A DNA stretch of 64,000 bases from Lysobacterales bacterium. Lineage in GTDB: Bacteria; Pseudomonadota; Gammaproteobacteria; Xanthomonadales; UBA2363. The stretch is taken from the NCBI GenBank assembly GCA_019634735.1, contig JAHCAT010000001.1:124001-188000 (forward strand), written 5' to 3'. Below, piece by piece: positions 35,464-47,147 of the stretch. Position 1 is the first letter of the stretch, and each line of letters opens with the position of its first letter. The notes beneath the pieces were generated by a model that worked only from the letters and a program-made list of their open reading frames with translations, was not told where the DNA came from and did not search any database. Made by a program: the position numbers and the translations under genes.

Positions 35464-36086
35464 CCCGCACCGCGCTCGACGCCGGCCTTCCGGATCGCCT
35501 GGATTTCGCCAAGGGCGACGGTCTGCTGCCGATGGTGGTCCAGCACGCCCACGATGGTCGCGTGTTGATGCTGGGCTGGATCGATCGCGCGGCCCTCGAG
35601 GCCACTCTCGCCACCGGCCAGGCGCACTTCCACTCGCGCAGCCGGCAACGTCTGTGGCGAAAGGGCGAGACCAGCGGCCATGTGCTGGAGGTGCGCGCGC
35701 TCAGCGCCGATTGCGACGGCGACACCGTGCTCTGCCAGGCCGTTCCGGTCGGCCCCACCTGCCACCGCGGCACCGCGACCTGCTTCGACGGCGATGACCC
35801 GGCGCAGCCCTGGCTCAACGCGCTCGAGGACCTGATCGCCCGCCGTCTCGCCGAGGGCGGCGAGGGCAGCTACGTCGCCCGCCTGTTCGCTGCGGGCCTG
35901 CCGCGCATCGCCCAGAAGGTCGGCGAGGAGGGCGTGGAGACCGCGCTCGCCGCCGTCACCGGCGACAACCCGGCGCTGCTGGGCGAGGCCGCCGATCTGC
36001 TGTTCCACCTGCTGGTCCTGTTGCGGGCACGGGGTCTTGCGCTCAAGGAGGTGGTCGCCGAACTGGAACGTCGCCACACGGGGTGA
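35460..36086 (+). CDS. hisI: Bifunctional phosphoribosyl-AMP cyclohydrolase / phosphoribosyl-ATP pyrophosphatase
   Basis: A 208-residue fusion (HisIE). The N-terminal cyclohydrolase holds [41 protein letters not shown] and [12 protein letters not shown] (metal ligands Asp and Cys); the C-terminal pyrophosphatase (from about residue 118) holds [14 protein letters not shown] and [13 protein letters not shown]. Last gene of the operon. No clear terminator follows in the next ~170 bases. Confidence 0.95.
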   Translation: MTRTALDAGLPDRLDFAKGDGLLPMVVQHAHDGRVLMLGWIDRAALEATLATGQAHFHSRSRQRLWRKGETSGHVLEVRALSADCDGDTVLCQAVPVGPTCHRGTATCFDGDDPAQPWLNALEDLIARRLAEGGEGSYVARLFAAGLPRIAQKVGEEGVETALAAVTGDNPALLGEAADLLFHLLVLLRARGLALKEVVAELERRHTG

Positions 36087-36260
36087 GGCCCGACCCCCGC
36101 ATCGGCTGCCTGTCCCACGTGCCTGCCTGTTTCGCGAAGCTGAGTGACCCCGGCTTCGTAGGACAAAGACTAGGTAAAACAGGGTAGTGGGCGATATTTC
36201 TGCGATCGATTCCCGGCGTGGGTCGCGGCAGCAACCGCGCGCCCACTCGATGACGCAGTG

Positions 36261-36284
36261 CAGATTGACAACGCTGTCAATCTG
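36261..36284. promoter_or_regulatory. Palindromic operator, LacI-type, upstream of the GH3 gene
   Basis: Perfect 10-base arms CAGATTGACA and TGTCAATCTG around ACGC, with the central CG step seen in LacI-family operators; the core TTGACA-ACGC-TGTCAA overlaps a possible -35 hexamer. It is 70 bases before the GH3 start. The LacI-family gene at 43370-44380 is the obvious candidate to bind it. The rest of the 268-base gap 36087-36354 shows no gene. Confidence 0.65.
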
Positions 36285-36354
36285 AGGAACTGTGCGCCGG
36301 GCCGGGCGCTCGCGCGCTCGGCGACCACCGATTGTCGGGGAGGACAGCGGGGCA

Positions 36355-38928
<2,574 letters not shown>

Positions 38929-38990
38929 TGCCGGGCATCCGCCGGCGTGCCGTCACCCACGAACGAATCGAACCTAGGGAGGTGAGATCG

Positions 38991-41642
38991 ATGAACCAGA
39001 ACAACTACCGCCGGCAGAAGCTGGCACTCGCCTGCATGATCGCGCTCGCGGCCAACGCCCAGGCACAATCCGACAGCAGCCGCGAACGCAGCGACGAGGA
39101 CGAGGCGCGCCAGCTCGACACCGTCATCGTCACGGTCGAGCGTCGCGAGCAGGACCTGCAGAAGTACGCGGGCACCGCCCAGTCGCTCAGCCAGGACGAG
39201 CTGCGCGGCCTCGGCATCAACAACGAGCTGCGCAACATCCAGTGGGCGATACCCGGCATGAGCATCGCCAACCAGGAGGGCAACGTCGAGATCTTCATCC
39301 GCGGCGTCGGCTCCGCCAACAACACGGAGCTCGGCGACCCGGGCGCCGCGCCCCACATCAACGGCATGTACGTGCCGCGTCCGCGCGGCCTGGGCGCGAT
39401 GTTCTACGACCTCGACCGGGTCGAGGTGAACAAGGGGCCGCAGGGCACCCTGCGCGGCCGCAACGCCCTGGCCGGCACCCTCAACATCGTCACCCGGCGC
39501 CCCGACCTCGGCGAGGTCAACGGCTACGTTCTGGGCGAGGCCGGCAGCCGCGACCACCTGGGCGGCGAGTTCGGCCTGAACCTGCCGGTCGGCGAGCGGG
39601 CGGCGTTCCGTGTCGCCGGCTACTGGCTGGAGAAGGACAGTTCGTTCCGCAACGTCGGCGACCAGTCGCTCAAGGCGGCAGGTTTCCAGGACGAAAAGGC
39701 GGCCCGGGTGTCCTTCCTTGCCGAACCCACCGACGCGCTGTCCATCTTCCTGATGGCCGACATCGGCAAGGAGGGCGGCACCGGCTATCCGGGCGCGAAC
39801 ATCTTCGGCGCTGCCGTTTCCGGTTTCCGGCCGGAGGATCTCGACATGCGCCGGGTGGTCTACACCGGTCCCCAGGGCGAGCTGGACGCCACCAACTGGG
39901 GCGTGCAGGCCAAGATCGGCTACGACTTCGGTGCGGTCAGGCTGGACTACGGCGTCAGCTACCGCGACGTCGACTACTGGCAGGTCAACGCCAGCAGCCA
40001 GGGCATCGACTGGCCGGGGCGCGACCTCACCCAGCGCCCGCCCGGATCCGGCGACGGCTCGCGTCCGGACTACGACCTGTACTCCTCGAACTACTGGGAA
40101 TCCCTGTCGCAGGCGCAGATCCACGAGCTGCTGCTGACCTCGTCCGACGAGGGGCGGTTCCTGTGGACGGTCGGTGGTTTCCACTTCGACGAGGACCAGA
40201 AGGCGGCGCTGTTCTCGCTCGCCGACAAGGGCGTGTTCTACTCGGGCACCGAGTTCACCATGCCCGAGGTCCGCGGACGCTCCTGGGCGGTGTTCGGCGA
40301 CGGCACCTACGAGCTCAACGAGAGCTTCCGCCTGAAGGGCGGCTTGCGCTACACGGACGAGTTCAAGTCGCGCTACGGCATCGGCGGCAACTGGACGATC
40401 GGCCTGGGCGCCGAGAACGGTTGCTGCTTCAGCACCCGCCTGGGTACCCCCGGTTTTCGCCCGGCGCTCAGCCGGCGGCCCAATTTCGACGTGTCCGGGC
40501 TGACCACCAATGCCGACTACGCCCGCTTCCTGCTGGAAGGCATCCTGCGTGGCGGCATCAACGACACCATCTTCCAGCAGATCGGCCCGATCGCCAGCGG
40601 GACCCTGCCGAACGGCGGTTGCGTCGCCCGTCCCGACACCGGCGGCAACACGCTGCTGTGTTCGCCGAACGGCTCGCATCCCTGGATCGTGCTGGGCATT
40701 CCCTCGCAGCAGGTCGGCGAGAGCAAGTTCGACTTCGTCGACTGGCGCGTCGGCTTCGAGTACGACGCGTCCCCGGACAACCTGGTCTACGGCACCCTGT
40801 CCACCGGCCACAAGGCCGGCGGCTTCAACGACAGCTTCGATCCGGACGTGATCCCCGAGACCTACCGCCCGGAGTCGATCCTGGCCTGGGAGATCGGCAG
40901 CAAGAACGCGTTCCAGCTCTGGGGCCGGCGTTCGACCTTCAACGTCTCCGCGTTCTACTACGACTACAAGGACCAGGTCTTCCAGGACCTCACCGCGATC
41001 GCCTTCAATCCCGACACCGGCGAGGCGACCGGCTTCGCCCTGGTCAACCGCAATGTCGGCAAGTCGCGGATCATGGGCGTCGAGGCCGAGAGCATGCTGA
41101 ACTTCTCGCGCGACTTCAGCTTGCAGCTGCACGGCCTGTACCTCGACACCGAGATCAAGCGCGGCGTGGTCGCCGACGTGCGCAGCATCGACTACGGCCT
41201 CGGCGGCGTCACCTCGGAGATCGACCTGGCCGGCAACGAGCTGCCGCTGGCCTCGCGGCTGACCCTGAACGCGCGCCTGCAGCACGCCTTCGATCTCGGT
41301 CCTGGCACCTTCGACTGGCAGGTTCTGGCCAGTTATCGCTCCGGCTACTACCTGACCCAGTTCAACAACCGCGATGTCGTGTTCGTGGCCGATACCGGCG
41401 GCACGGTCGACCGGATCGAGTCGGCGGCCGAGGCCGGGTTCCCGGATCGCCAGCGGGGCGAGACCACGCTCAACGTTGGAATCGGCTACGGCCTGCCCGG
41501 CGGCGCCTGGCGGATCGAGGCCTGGGGCAGCAACCTGCTCGGCAACGACGTGTCGCAGAAAGCACTGGTGGGCTCACAGCTCAACATCCGCTTCCTCAAC
41601 GACCCGCGCACCTATGGCGTGCGCGTGAAGGCGGTGTTCTGA
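38991..41642 (+). CDS. TonB-dependent outer-membrane receptor
   Basis: An 883-residue receptor: signal peptide ending NAQA, a TonB-box-like stretch LDTVIVTVERR at 42-52, plug domain (EIFIRGVGSANNTELGDPG, VEVNKGPQGTLRGRNALAGT) and a 22-strand barrel ending VRVKAVF with the terminal aromatic. The ATG at 38991 has GGGAGGTGA ahead. It is between GH3 and SSS symporter genes, so it probably imports the oligosaccharide that GH3 cuts; receptors of this type fall in carbohydrate (CUT) loci of Xanthomonadales. The barrel has loops with several Cys pairs (GCCFSTR, GGCVARP, LLCSP) that could be disulfides. Confidence 0.92.
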   Translation: MNQNNYRRQKLALACMIALAANAQAQSDSSRERSDEDEARQLDTVIVTVERREQDLQKYAGTAQSLSQDELRGLGINNELRNIQWAIPGMSIANQEGNVEIFIRGVGSANNTELGDPGAAPHINGMYVPRPRGLGAMFYDLDRVEVNKGPQGTLRGRNALAGTLNIVTRRPDLGEVNGYVLGEAGSRDHLGGEFGLNLPVGERAAFRVAGYWLEKDSSFRNVGDQSLKAAGFQDEKAARVSFLAEPTDALSIFLMADIGKEGGTGYPGANIFGAAVSGFRPEDLDMRRVVYTGPQGELDATNWGVQAKIGYDFGAVRLDYGVSYRDVDYWQVNASSQGIDWPGRDLTQRPPGSGDGSRPDYDLYSSNYWESLSQAQIHELLLTSSDEGRFLWTVGGFHFDEDQKAALFSLADKGVFYSGTEFTMPEVRGRSWAVFGDGTYELNESFRLKGGLRYTDEFKSRYGIGGNWTIGLGAENGCCFSTRLGTPGFRPALSRRPNFDVSGLTTNADYARFLLEGILRGGINDTIFQQIGPIASGTLPNGGCVARPDTGGNTLLCSPNGSHPWIVLGIPSQQVGESKFDFVDWRVGFEYDASPDNLVYGTLSTGHKAGGFNDSFDPDVIPETYRPESILAWEIGSKNAFQLWGRRSTFNVSAFYYDYKDQVFQDLTAIAFNPDTGEATGFALVNRNVGKSRIMGVEAESMLNFSRDFSLQLHGLYLDTEIKRGVVADVRSIDYGLGGVTSEIDLAGNELPLASRLTLNARLQHAFDLGPGTFDWQVLASYRSGYYLTQFNNRDVVFVADTGGTVDRIESAAEAGFPDRQRGETTLNVGIGYGLPGGAWRIEAWGSNLLGNDVSQKALVGSQLNIRFLNDPRTYGVRVKAVF

Positions 41643-41662
41643 GCCAGAACCCGCGCAACGCC

Positions 41663-41688
41663 GCCGCGGTCCGGCGACGGACCGCGGC
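41663..41688. promoter_or_regulatory. Perfect GC hairpin between receptor and symporter genes
   Basis: An 11-base stem, GCCGCGGTCCG pairing with CGGACCGCGGC, around the tetraloop GCGA, 20 bases after the receptor stop and 52 before the symporter start. There is no T-run, so a plain intrinsic terminator is unlikely; it may stabilise or partly terminate the upstream mRNA. Confidence 0.6.
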
Positions 41689-41739
41689 AGCCTGCCAGGT
41701 CGTCGCACCTCCACTCACCCACCCGCCGCGAAGCAGAGC

Positions 41740-43311
41740 ATGAATTCCACCCTGCAGACACTCGACCTGGTGGTCCTGGCGATCTACGTGCTTGTCCTCG
41801 TCGGGATAGCGCTCTGGATCTCGCGTTCCCGTCCCGGCCACGAGCGCGACGCCGCGGACTACTTCCTGGCCGGCCGCTCCTTGCCCTGGTGGGCGATCGG
41901 CGCCTCGTTGATCGCCGCCAACATCTCGGCCGAGCAGATCATCGGCATGGCCGGGTCCGGCTACGTGATCGGACTGGCGATCGCCTCCTACGAATGGACG
42001 GCGGCGATCGCCCTGATCCTGGTCGGCAAGTTCCTGTTGCCGATCTTCCTGGCCAAGGGCATCTACACCATGCCGCAGTTCCTGGAACTGCGCTACGACC
42101 GCAGCGTCAAGACGGTGATGGCGACGTTCTGGCTGGGCGTCTACATCTTCGTGAACCTCACCGCGGTGCTCTGGTTGGGCGCGCTGGCGATCAACACGCT
42201 GACCGGGCTGGCGATGGGCTGGGGCATGCTGTTCCTGGGCGCGTTCGCGGTCGCCTATTCGCTGTACGGCGGGCTCAAGGCCGTCGCCATGACCGACATC
42301 ATCCAGGTCGTGCTGCTGGTGCTGGGCGGCCTGCTGATCGCCTGGCTGACGCTGGACCGCATCGCCGGGGACGCCGGCGGACCCTGGACCGGTCTGGTGA
42401 TGCTGGCCACGCAGATGCCGGACAAGTTCCACATGATCCTCGACCGCGGTCATCCGCAGTACCACAACCTGCCGGGCCTGGGCGTGCTGCTCGGCGGCCT
42501 GTGGGTCATGCACATGTCGTACTGGGGCTTCAACCAGTACATCATCCAGCGCGCCCTGGCGGCGCGCAGCGTCGCCGAGGCGCAGAAGGGCATCGTCTTC
42601 GCGGCCTTCCTCAAGCTGCTCATGCCGCTGATCATCGTCGTGCCCGGCATCGCCGCGGCGGTGCTGGCGCCGAACCTGGCCGCACCCGACCAGGCCTACC
42701 CGACGATGATGGCCCTGGCGCCGGTCGGGATCCGGGGGCTGATCTTCGCGGCCCTGGTCGCCGCGATCGTCTCCTCGCTGGGGTCGATGATGAATTCGGT
42801 GTCGACCATCTTCACCATGGATCTGTACCGGCAGGTCATGCCGGGCGCCTCGCAGCGCCAGCTGGTCACGGTCGGGCGACTCGCCGGCCTGGTGGCGATC
42901 GTCGTCGCCATGCTCGCCGCGCGGCCCCTGCTGGGCGGCTTCGAGCAGGCCTTCCAGTACATCCAGGAATTCACCGGCTTCTTCACCCCGGGCATTTGCG
43001 TGCTGTTCCTGTTCGGCCTGTTCTGGAAGGGCGCCACGCCGCTGGGCGCCCTGGCCGCCGCGATCGGTTCCTTCGTGTTCTCGCTGGCATTCCGGTACGG
43101 GCTGCCGCAGATGCCGTTCATGGACCGCGTCGGCTATGTCTTCCTGCTGTGCGCCGCCGTGCTGGTCGTGGTCTCCCTGCTGCAGCGCCGCGGCGCCGAT
43201 CCGCGCGCGATCGACTGCTCGGCGATCGGCTTCACCACGACCACCGGCTTCAACGTCGCCTCGGCGGTCATCACGGCGGCGCTGATCGCGCTCTATGCCT
43301 GGCTCTGGTAG
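41740..43311 (+). CDS. SSS-family sodium/sugar symporter
   Basis: A 523-residue inner-membrane protein with ~14 helices of the solute:sodium symporter family, SGLT branch. RDAADYFLAGRSLPWWAIGASLIAANISAEQ is the N-terminal signature; GIYTMPQFLELRYD, VAYSLYGGLKAVAMTD and IVSSLGSMMNSVSTIF (with the Na-site Ser region) are conserved, and the end lies in a last helix. It would take up glucose or a related hexose released by the GH3 enzyme. It follows the TonB receptor by 97 bases. Confidence 0.92.
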   Translation: MNSTLQTLDLVVLAIYVLVLVGIALWISRSRPGHERDAADYFLAGRSLPWWAIGASLIAANISAEQIIGMAGSGYVIGLAIASYEWTAAIALILVGKFLLPIFLAKGIYTMPQFLELRYDRSVKTVMATFWLGVYIFVNLTAVLWLGALAINTLTGLAMGWGMLFLGAFAVAYSLYGGLKAVAMTDIIQVVLLVLGGLLIAWLTLDRIAGDAGGPWTGLVMLATQMPDKFHMILDRGHPQYHNLPGLGVLLGGLWVMHMSYWGFNQYIIQRALAARSVAEAQKGIVFAAFLKLLMPLIIVVPGIAAAVLAPNLAAPDQAYPTMMALAPVGIRGLIFAALVAAIVSSLGSMMNSVSTIFTMDLYRQVMPGASQRQLVTVGRLAGLVAIVVAMLAARPLLGGFEQAFQYIQEFTGFFTPGICVLFLFGLFWKGATPLGALAAAIGSFVFSLAFRYGLPQMPFMDRVGYVFLLCAAVLVVVSLLQRRGADPRAIDCSAIGFTTTTGFNVASAVITAALIALYAWLW

Positions 43312-43369
43312 GGCGATGCAGGGACCAGGGACGCGCGGCGGGCATGCCCGCCGCACCCGCCGTGCCGGC

Positions 43370-44380
43370 TCACCGGGCCGGCGCCGGCCCGGTGGAACTG
43401 CGCAGCATCAGCTGGTGCTCGACGCGCACGCGCGCGCCCGCGCCGTGCCCGGCCAGGTTGTCGATCAGCTGGATCGCGGCGGTGCGCCCCATCTCCCTGC
43501 TCGGTTGCCGGATGGTGGTCAGGGACGGGTAGACCTGCAGGGCGATCGGCGTGTCGTCGAAGCCGCACACGGACACGTCGCCGGGCACGGTGAGGCCGCG
43601 TTCGTAGGCGGCATGGAGCGCACCGGCCGCCATGTCGTCGTTGCCCGCGAAGATCGCGCTGGGCGGGTCGGGCAGGTCGAACAGGCGGGCGCCGGCGGCG
43701 ACGCCGGATTCGAAGGAGAACTCGCCGGGCACGATCAGTTCCTCGCCTCCGTCGAGACCGGCGGCCTGCAGGGCCTGGCGATAGCCGCTGAGGCGCCAGC
43801 CGCTCGCGCAATGGTCGGCATGGCCGCTGATATGCGCGATGCGGCGGTGACCCAGGGCGATCAGGTGCCCGACGATCTCCCGCGCCGCCCGGGTTTCGTC
43901 CAGCTCGACGCCGACATGCCCGTCTTCGTGTCCGGAGGAGATGCTGGCGTAGGGCATGTCCAGGCTGTCGAGCAGGTGCAGCAGCCCGACATGGTCGGTG
44001 ATCGGCGGCGTCAGGATCATGCCGTCCGGCCGGTACTGCAGGGCGAAACCCCTGACCGCTGCGAGCAGGTCCGGGTCGCGATAGCCCAGCGGACGCAGCA
44101 TCAGCGTGTAGTGGTTGGCTTCGCAGGCCTCCAGCACGCCGGCCTGGATCTGCATCAGGTAGTTGGCGCTGGGGTTGTCGTAGAGCAGGGCGATCACGTA
44201 CGAGCGCCGGCCGGCCAGGCTGCGCGCGGAGGGGTGGGGCCGGTAGTCGAGTTCGCGCACCGCGGCCTCGACCCGCGCCCGGGTCGTCTCGCGGACGTTC
44301 GGTTCGCGGTTGAGGACGCGCGACACCGTCTTCAGCGAAACGCCGGCCCGTCGGGCGACATCGTCGATGCGGCTGGGCAT
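43370..44380 (-). CDS. LacI-family transcriptional repressor
   Basis: 336 residues from the ATG at 44380; the open frame runs 22 codons further up, but LacI proteins begin right at MPSRIDDVARRAGVSLKTVS. The helix-turn-helix (residues ~4-24) and hinge (RPHPSARSLAGRRS) are followed by a periplasmic-binding-protein-like sugar domain with VIALLYDNPSANY, HVGVELDETRAAREIV, GHRRIAHISGH, FAGNDDMAAGAL and VSVCGFDDTPIA. It sits convergent with the symporter and divergent from glk, so it probably controls this sugar region and could bind the 36261-36284 palindrome. Confidence 0.92.
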   Translation of the reverse strand: MPSRIDDVARRAGVSLKTVSRVLNREPNVRETTRARVEAAVRELDYRPHPSARSLAGRRSYVIALLYDNPSANYLMQIQAGVLEACEANHYTLMLRPLGYRDPDLLAAVRGFALQYRPDGMILTPPITDHVGLLHLLDSLDMPYASISSGHEDGHVGVELDETRAAREIVGHLIALGHRRIAHISGHADHCASGWRLSGYRQALQAAGLDGGEELIVPGEFSFESGVAAGARLFDLPDPPSAIFAGNDDMAAGALHAAYERGLTVPGDVSVCGFDDTPIALQVYPSLTTIRQPSREMGRTAAIQLIDNLAGHGAGARVRVEHQLMLRSSTGPAPAR

Positions 44381-44490
44381 GGGCGGAACGCGGTCCTGGC
44401 ACCTGGGCGACGGCTTCGATTCTGCCAGATCGACAGGACATTCCAAGCCGCCTCGTCGGTACGCGTTGCGCTCGTCCAGCGGGGGCGCCG

Positions 44491-45465
44491 ATGAGCCGGC
44501 TCGCCCTCGTCGCCGACCTGGGCGGCACCAACGTGCGTTTCGCGCTGGCGGACGCCGACCGCACCGGCCTGCTGCGCCCCGAGAGCATCCGGCGGTTCCG
44601 GGTCAGCGACTTCCCGTCGCTGAGCATGGCGGCCCTGCACTACCGGGCGGAACTCGAGGTCTGGCCCCGGCATGCATTGTTCGCGGTGGCCGGGCGCGTC
44701 GAGCGCGAACAGGTGGCCATCACCAACCACCCCTGGCACATCGAGATCGAGGCGACCCGACGCCACCTGGAGCTGGAGCGCCTGGACGTCCTCAACGACT
44801 TCGCGGTGCTGGGCCGCGCGCTGCCGCTGCTCGACGACGACGACCTGCGCGCGATCGGCCCGGCGCTGCCGGACTGGACGGGCGAGGGCGATCGCTGCTG
44901 TGCGGTGCTGGGGCCCGGTACCGGGCTGGGCGTGGGTGCCTTGCTGCGGCGTCGGCGCGCGCTGCTGGCGCTGCCCAGCGAGGGCGGCCATGTCGGCTTC
45001 GCGCCGACCGATGCCCTGCAGATCGAGCTGCTGCAGCGCCTGCGCGGCCGGTTCGGCCGGGTTTCCACGGAGCGGCTGATTTCCGGCCCCGGCCTGGCCA
45101 ATGTGCACCAGGCGTTGGCCGAGATCGCCGGCATGCGCGCAACCTTGCTCAGCCCGGCGGCGATCACCGCCGGGGCGCGCGACGACGACGCGCTATGCCG
45201 GCAGAGCGTGGCGGTGTGCCTGGACCTGCTCGCCGACTTCGCCGGCGACCTGGTGCTGGCGTTCGGCGCCTGGGACGGGGCCTACCTCGCCGGTGGCCTG
45301 GTGCGCGAGCTGTGGCCATGGTTGTCGCCCGAGCGATTCCGCCAGCGCTTCGAGGCCAAGGGACGCTTCACGGAAACCATGACCAGGGTGCCCCTGGCCG
45401 CCATCGTGCACCCGGAGGCGGGCCTGTTCGCCTGTGCCGCGCTGGCGCTGGCTGCAGGTGAATGA
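44491..45465 (+). CDS. glk: Glucokinase (first copy)
   Basis: A 324-residue cytosolic kinase of the bacterial Glk family: ADLGGTNVRFAL phosphate loop, LNDFAVLGRA with the catalytic Asp, [24 protein letters not shown] and RVSTERLISGPGL. It phosphorylates imported glucose. It is divergent from lacI over 110 bases and convergent with eda. A second, diverged glk lies 1.7 kb away in the Entner-Doudoroff operon. The glucose-contact Glu-His pair is present (SEGGH). Confidence 0.9.
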   Translation: MSRLALVADLGGTNVRFALADADRTGLLRPESIRRFRVSDFPSLSMAALHYRAELEVWPRHALFAVAGRVEREQVAITNHPWHIEIEATRRHLELERLDVLNDFAVLGRALPLLDDDDLRAIGPALPDWTGEGDRCCAVLGPGTGLGVGALLRRRRALLALPSEGGHVGFAPTDALQIELLQRLRGRFGRVSTERLISGPGLANVHQALAEIAGMRATLLSPAAITAGARDDDALCRQSVAVCLDLLADFAGDLVLAFGAWDGAYLAGGLVRELWPWLSPERFRQRFEAKGRFTETMTRVPLAAIVHPEAGLFACAALALAAGE

Positions 45466-45495
45466 TGCGGGCCGGCGGTGCGCCGGGCCCGCGCC

Positions 45496-46158
45496 TCAGC
45501 GCGCCGCCACCGGGTTGAGCGCGGCGGCCGCGGCGGCCAGGCGACGGATCTGCGGCCAGTCGCGCTCGGCAAGCGCCGCCGGCGGCACCATCCAGGAGCC
45601 GCCCACGGTGAGGACGCAGTCCAGCGCCAGGTAGGCCGGCGCCCGCGCGGCATCGATGCCGCCGGTCGGGCAGAACCGCGCCTGCGGGAAGGGTCCGGAA
45701 AGCGCCCTGAGCGTCGCCGGCCCGCCGGAGGATTCGGCAGGAAAGAACTTGAAGTGGCGATGACCGAGCTCCCAGCCCCGCATCAGCTCGCTGGCGGTGG
45801 CGATCGCGGGCAGGAAGGGAATGCGTGCGCTGGCCGCCGCCCGGTACAGCGCATCGGTGGCGCCCGGCGCGATCGCGAAACGGGCGCCGGCCGACTGCAC
45901 GGCGTCGAGCTGGGCGGCATCGAGCACGGTGCCGGCGCCGATCACGCAGTCGGGCACCTCACGGGCGATGCGCTCGATGGCGTGCAGGGCGACGTCGCTG
46001 CGCAGGGTGAGCTCCAGGACCGGCAGGCCGGCCTCGACCAGGGTGCGCGCCAGCGGCACTGCGTCTTCGAGACGTTCGACCACCAGCACGGGCAGCACCG
46101 GCGCGCACCGCAGCAGGCGGCCGATCGGGGAGGCGGAAGCATCGGGGGAGGCGCTCAT
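45496..46158 (-). CDS. eda: KDPG aldolase
   Basis: Splits 2-keto-3-deoxy-6-phosphogluconate into pyruvate and glyceraldehyde 3-phosphate, the last Entner-Doudoroff step. The ATG at 46158 gives 220 residues; the open frame upstream is glk in another frame. Schiff-base Lys137 is in HFKFFPAE, Glu49 in LELTLRS, and CPTGGI binds phosphate. It lies 11 bases after glk and ends the operon. Confidence 0.94.
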   Translation of the reverse strand: MSASPDASASPIGRLLRCAPVLPVLVVERLEDAVPLARTLVEAGLPVLELTLRSDVALHAIERIAREVPDCVIGAGTVLDAAQLDAVQSAGARFAIAPGATDALYRAAASARIPFLPAIATASELMRGWELGHRHFKFFPAESSGGPATLRALSGPFPQARFCPTGGIDAARAPAYLALDCVLTVGGSWMVPPAALAERDWPQIRRLAAAAAALNPVAAR

Positions 46159-46169
46159 GGGGGACTCGT

Positions 46170-47147
46170 CTAGGGTTCGCGCAGGGCGACGGCGGCGCCC
46201 AGCAGGCCGGGCTGCGGGTGGCAGATGACCCGGACCGGGATCGAGGCCAGGTAGTCCGAGAAGCGGCCCTTGGCCAGGAAGCGCTCCTGGAACGCACTGG
46301 CGCGCAGGAACGGCAGGAAGCGCGGCACGATGCCGCCGGCGATCATCACCGTCCGTGCGCCGTGGATCAGCGCAGCATCGGCTGTGACGCTGCCCAGTAT
46401 CGCGCAGAACTGCGTCAGGGCCTGGCGGGCGACGGGATCGCTGTCGTCCAGCGCGCCTGCGACGATTCGCGCGGGATCGCGCAGGTCGCAGGCGGCGGTG
46501 CGCGCGGGATCGGCCTCGACGCCACGGATCACGGCGTCGATGTGGGAAAGGCCGACGCCGCTGAGTACGCGCTCGGTCGAGGCGCGGCCGTGGCGCATGC
46601 TGATCCAGCGTGCCAGGCGCTCCTCCAGGTCGGTCAGCGGCGCGAAGCTGACATGGCCGCCCTCGGTCTCGACGACCTGCCAGCCTTCGTCCGGCGAGCC
46701 CACCAGCACCGCCACGCCCAGGCCGGTGCCGGGGCCGATCACGGTGACCGGGCCGTGCAGGACCGGCAGGTCGGGGCCGTACAGGTGCACGCAGTCTTCG
46801 GGCTGCAGGGCTGGCACGGCGCGGGCGACCGCGCCGAAATCGTTGAGCAGCCGCAATTCGTCCAGGCCGAGCGCGCTGCCCAGGGACCGACGGGAGAACG
46901 TCCAGGAACGGTTGGTGAGCCGCACCGCATCGCTGCCGACCGGCGAGGCGACCGCGATGGCGGCCCGGCGCGGACGGACGTTGACCTGGGCCAGGTAATG
47001 CGCCGCCGCCTGCTCCAGGCTGGCGAAATCGGCGCTGCACAGGGCCGCCGGCTGGCTGATCGCCACCGGCTCGGCGCGCAGGTCGGTCAGCGCGAAGCGG
47101 GCGTTGGTGCCGCCGATGTCGGCGACCAGTCCGAGCGCGCTGCTCAC
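46170..47147 (-). CDS. glk: Glucokinase (second copy, in Entner-Doudoroff operon)
   Basis: A 325-residue Glk from a GTG that overlaps the edd stop (GTGA). [24 protein letters not shown] (catalytic Asp), [25 protein letters not shown] and [13 protein letters not shown] are conserved. Compared with the first copy it shares all motifs but is clearly diverged, so it is a distinct paralog and not a recent duplicate. Confidence 0.92.
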   Translation of the reverse strand: MSSALGLVADIGGTNARFALTDLRAEPVAISQPAALCSADFASLEQAAAHYLAQVNVRPRRAAIAVASPVGSDAVRLTNRSWTFSRRSLGSALGLDELRLLNDFGAVARAVPALQPEDCVHLYGPDLPVLHGPVTVIGPGTGLGVAVLVGSPDEGWQVVETEGGHVSFAPLTDLEERLARWISMRHGRASTERVLSGVGLSHIDAVIRGVEADPARTAACDLRDPARIVAGALDDSDPVARQALTQFCAILGSVTADAALIHGARTVMIAGGIVPRFLPFLRASAFQERFLAKGRFSDYLASIPVRVICHPQPGLLGAAVALREP

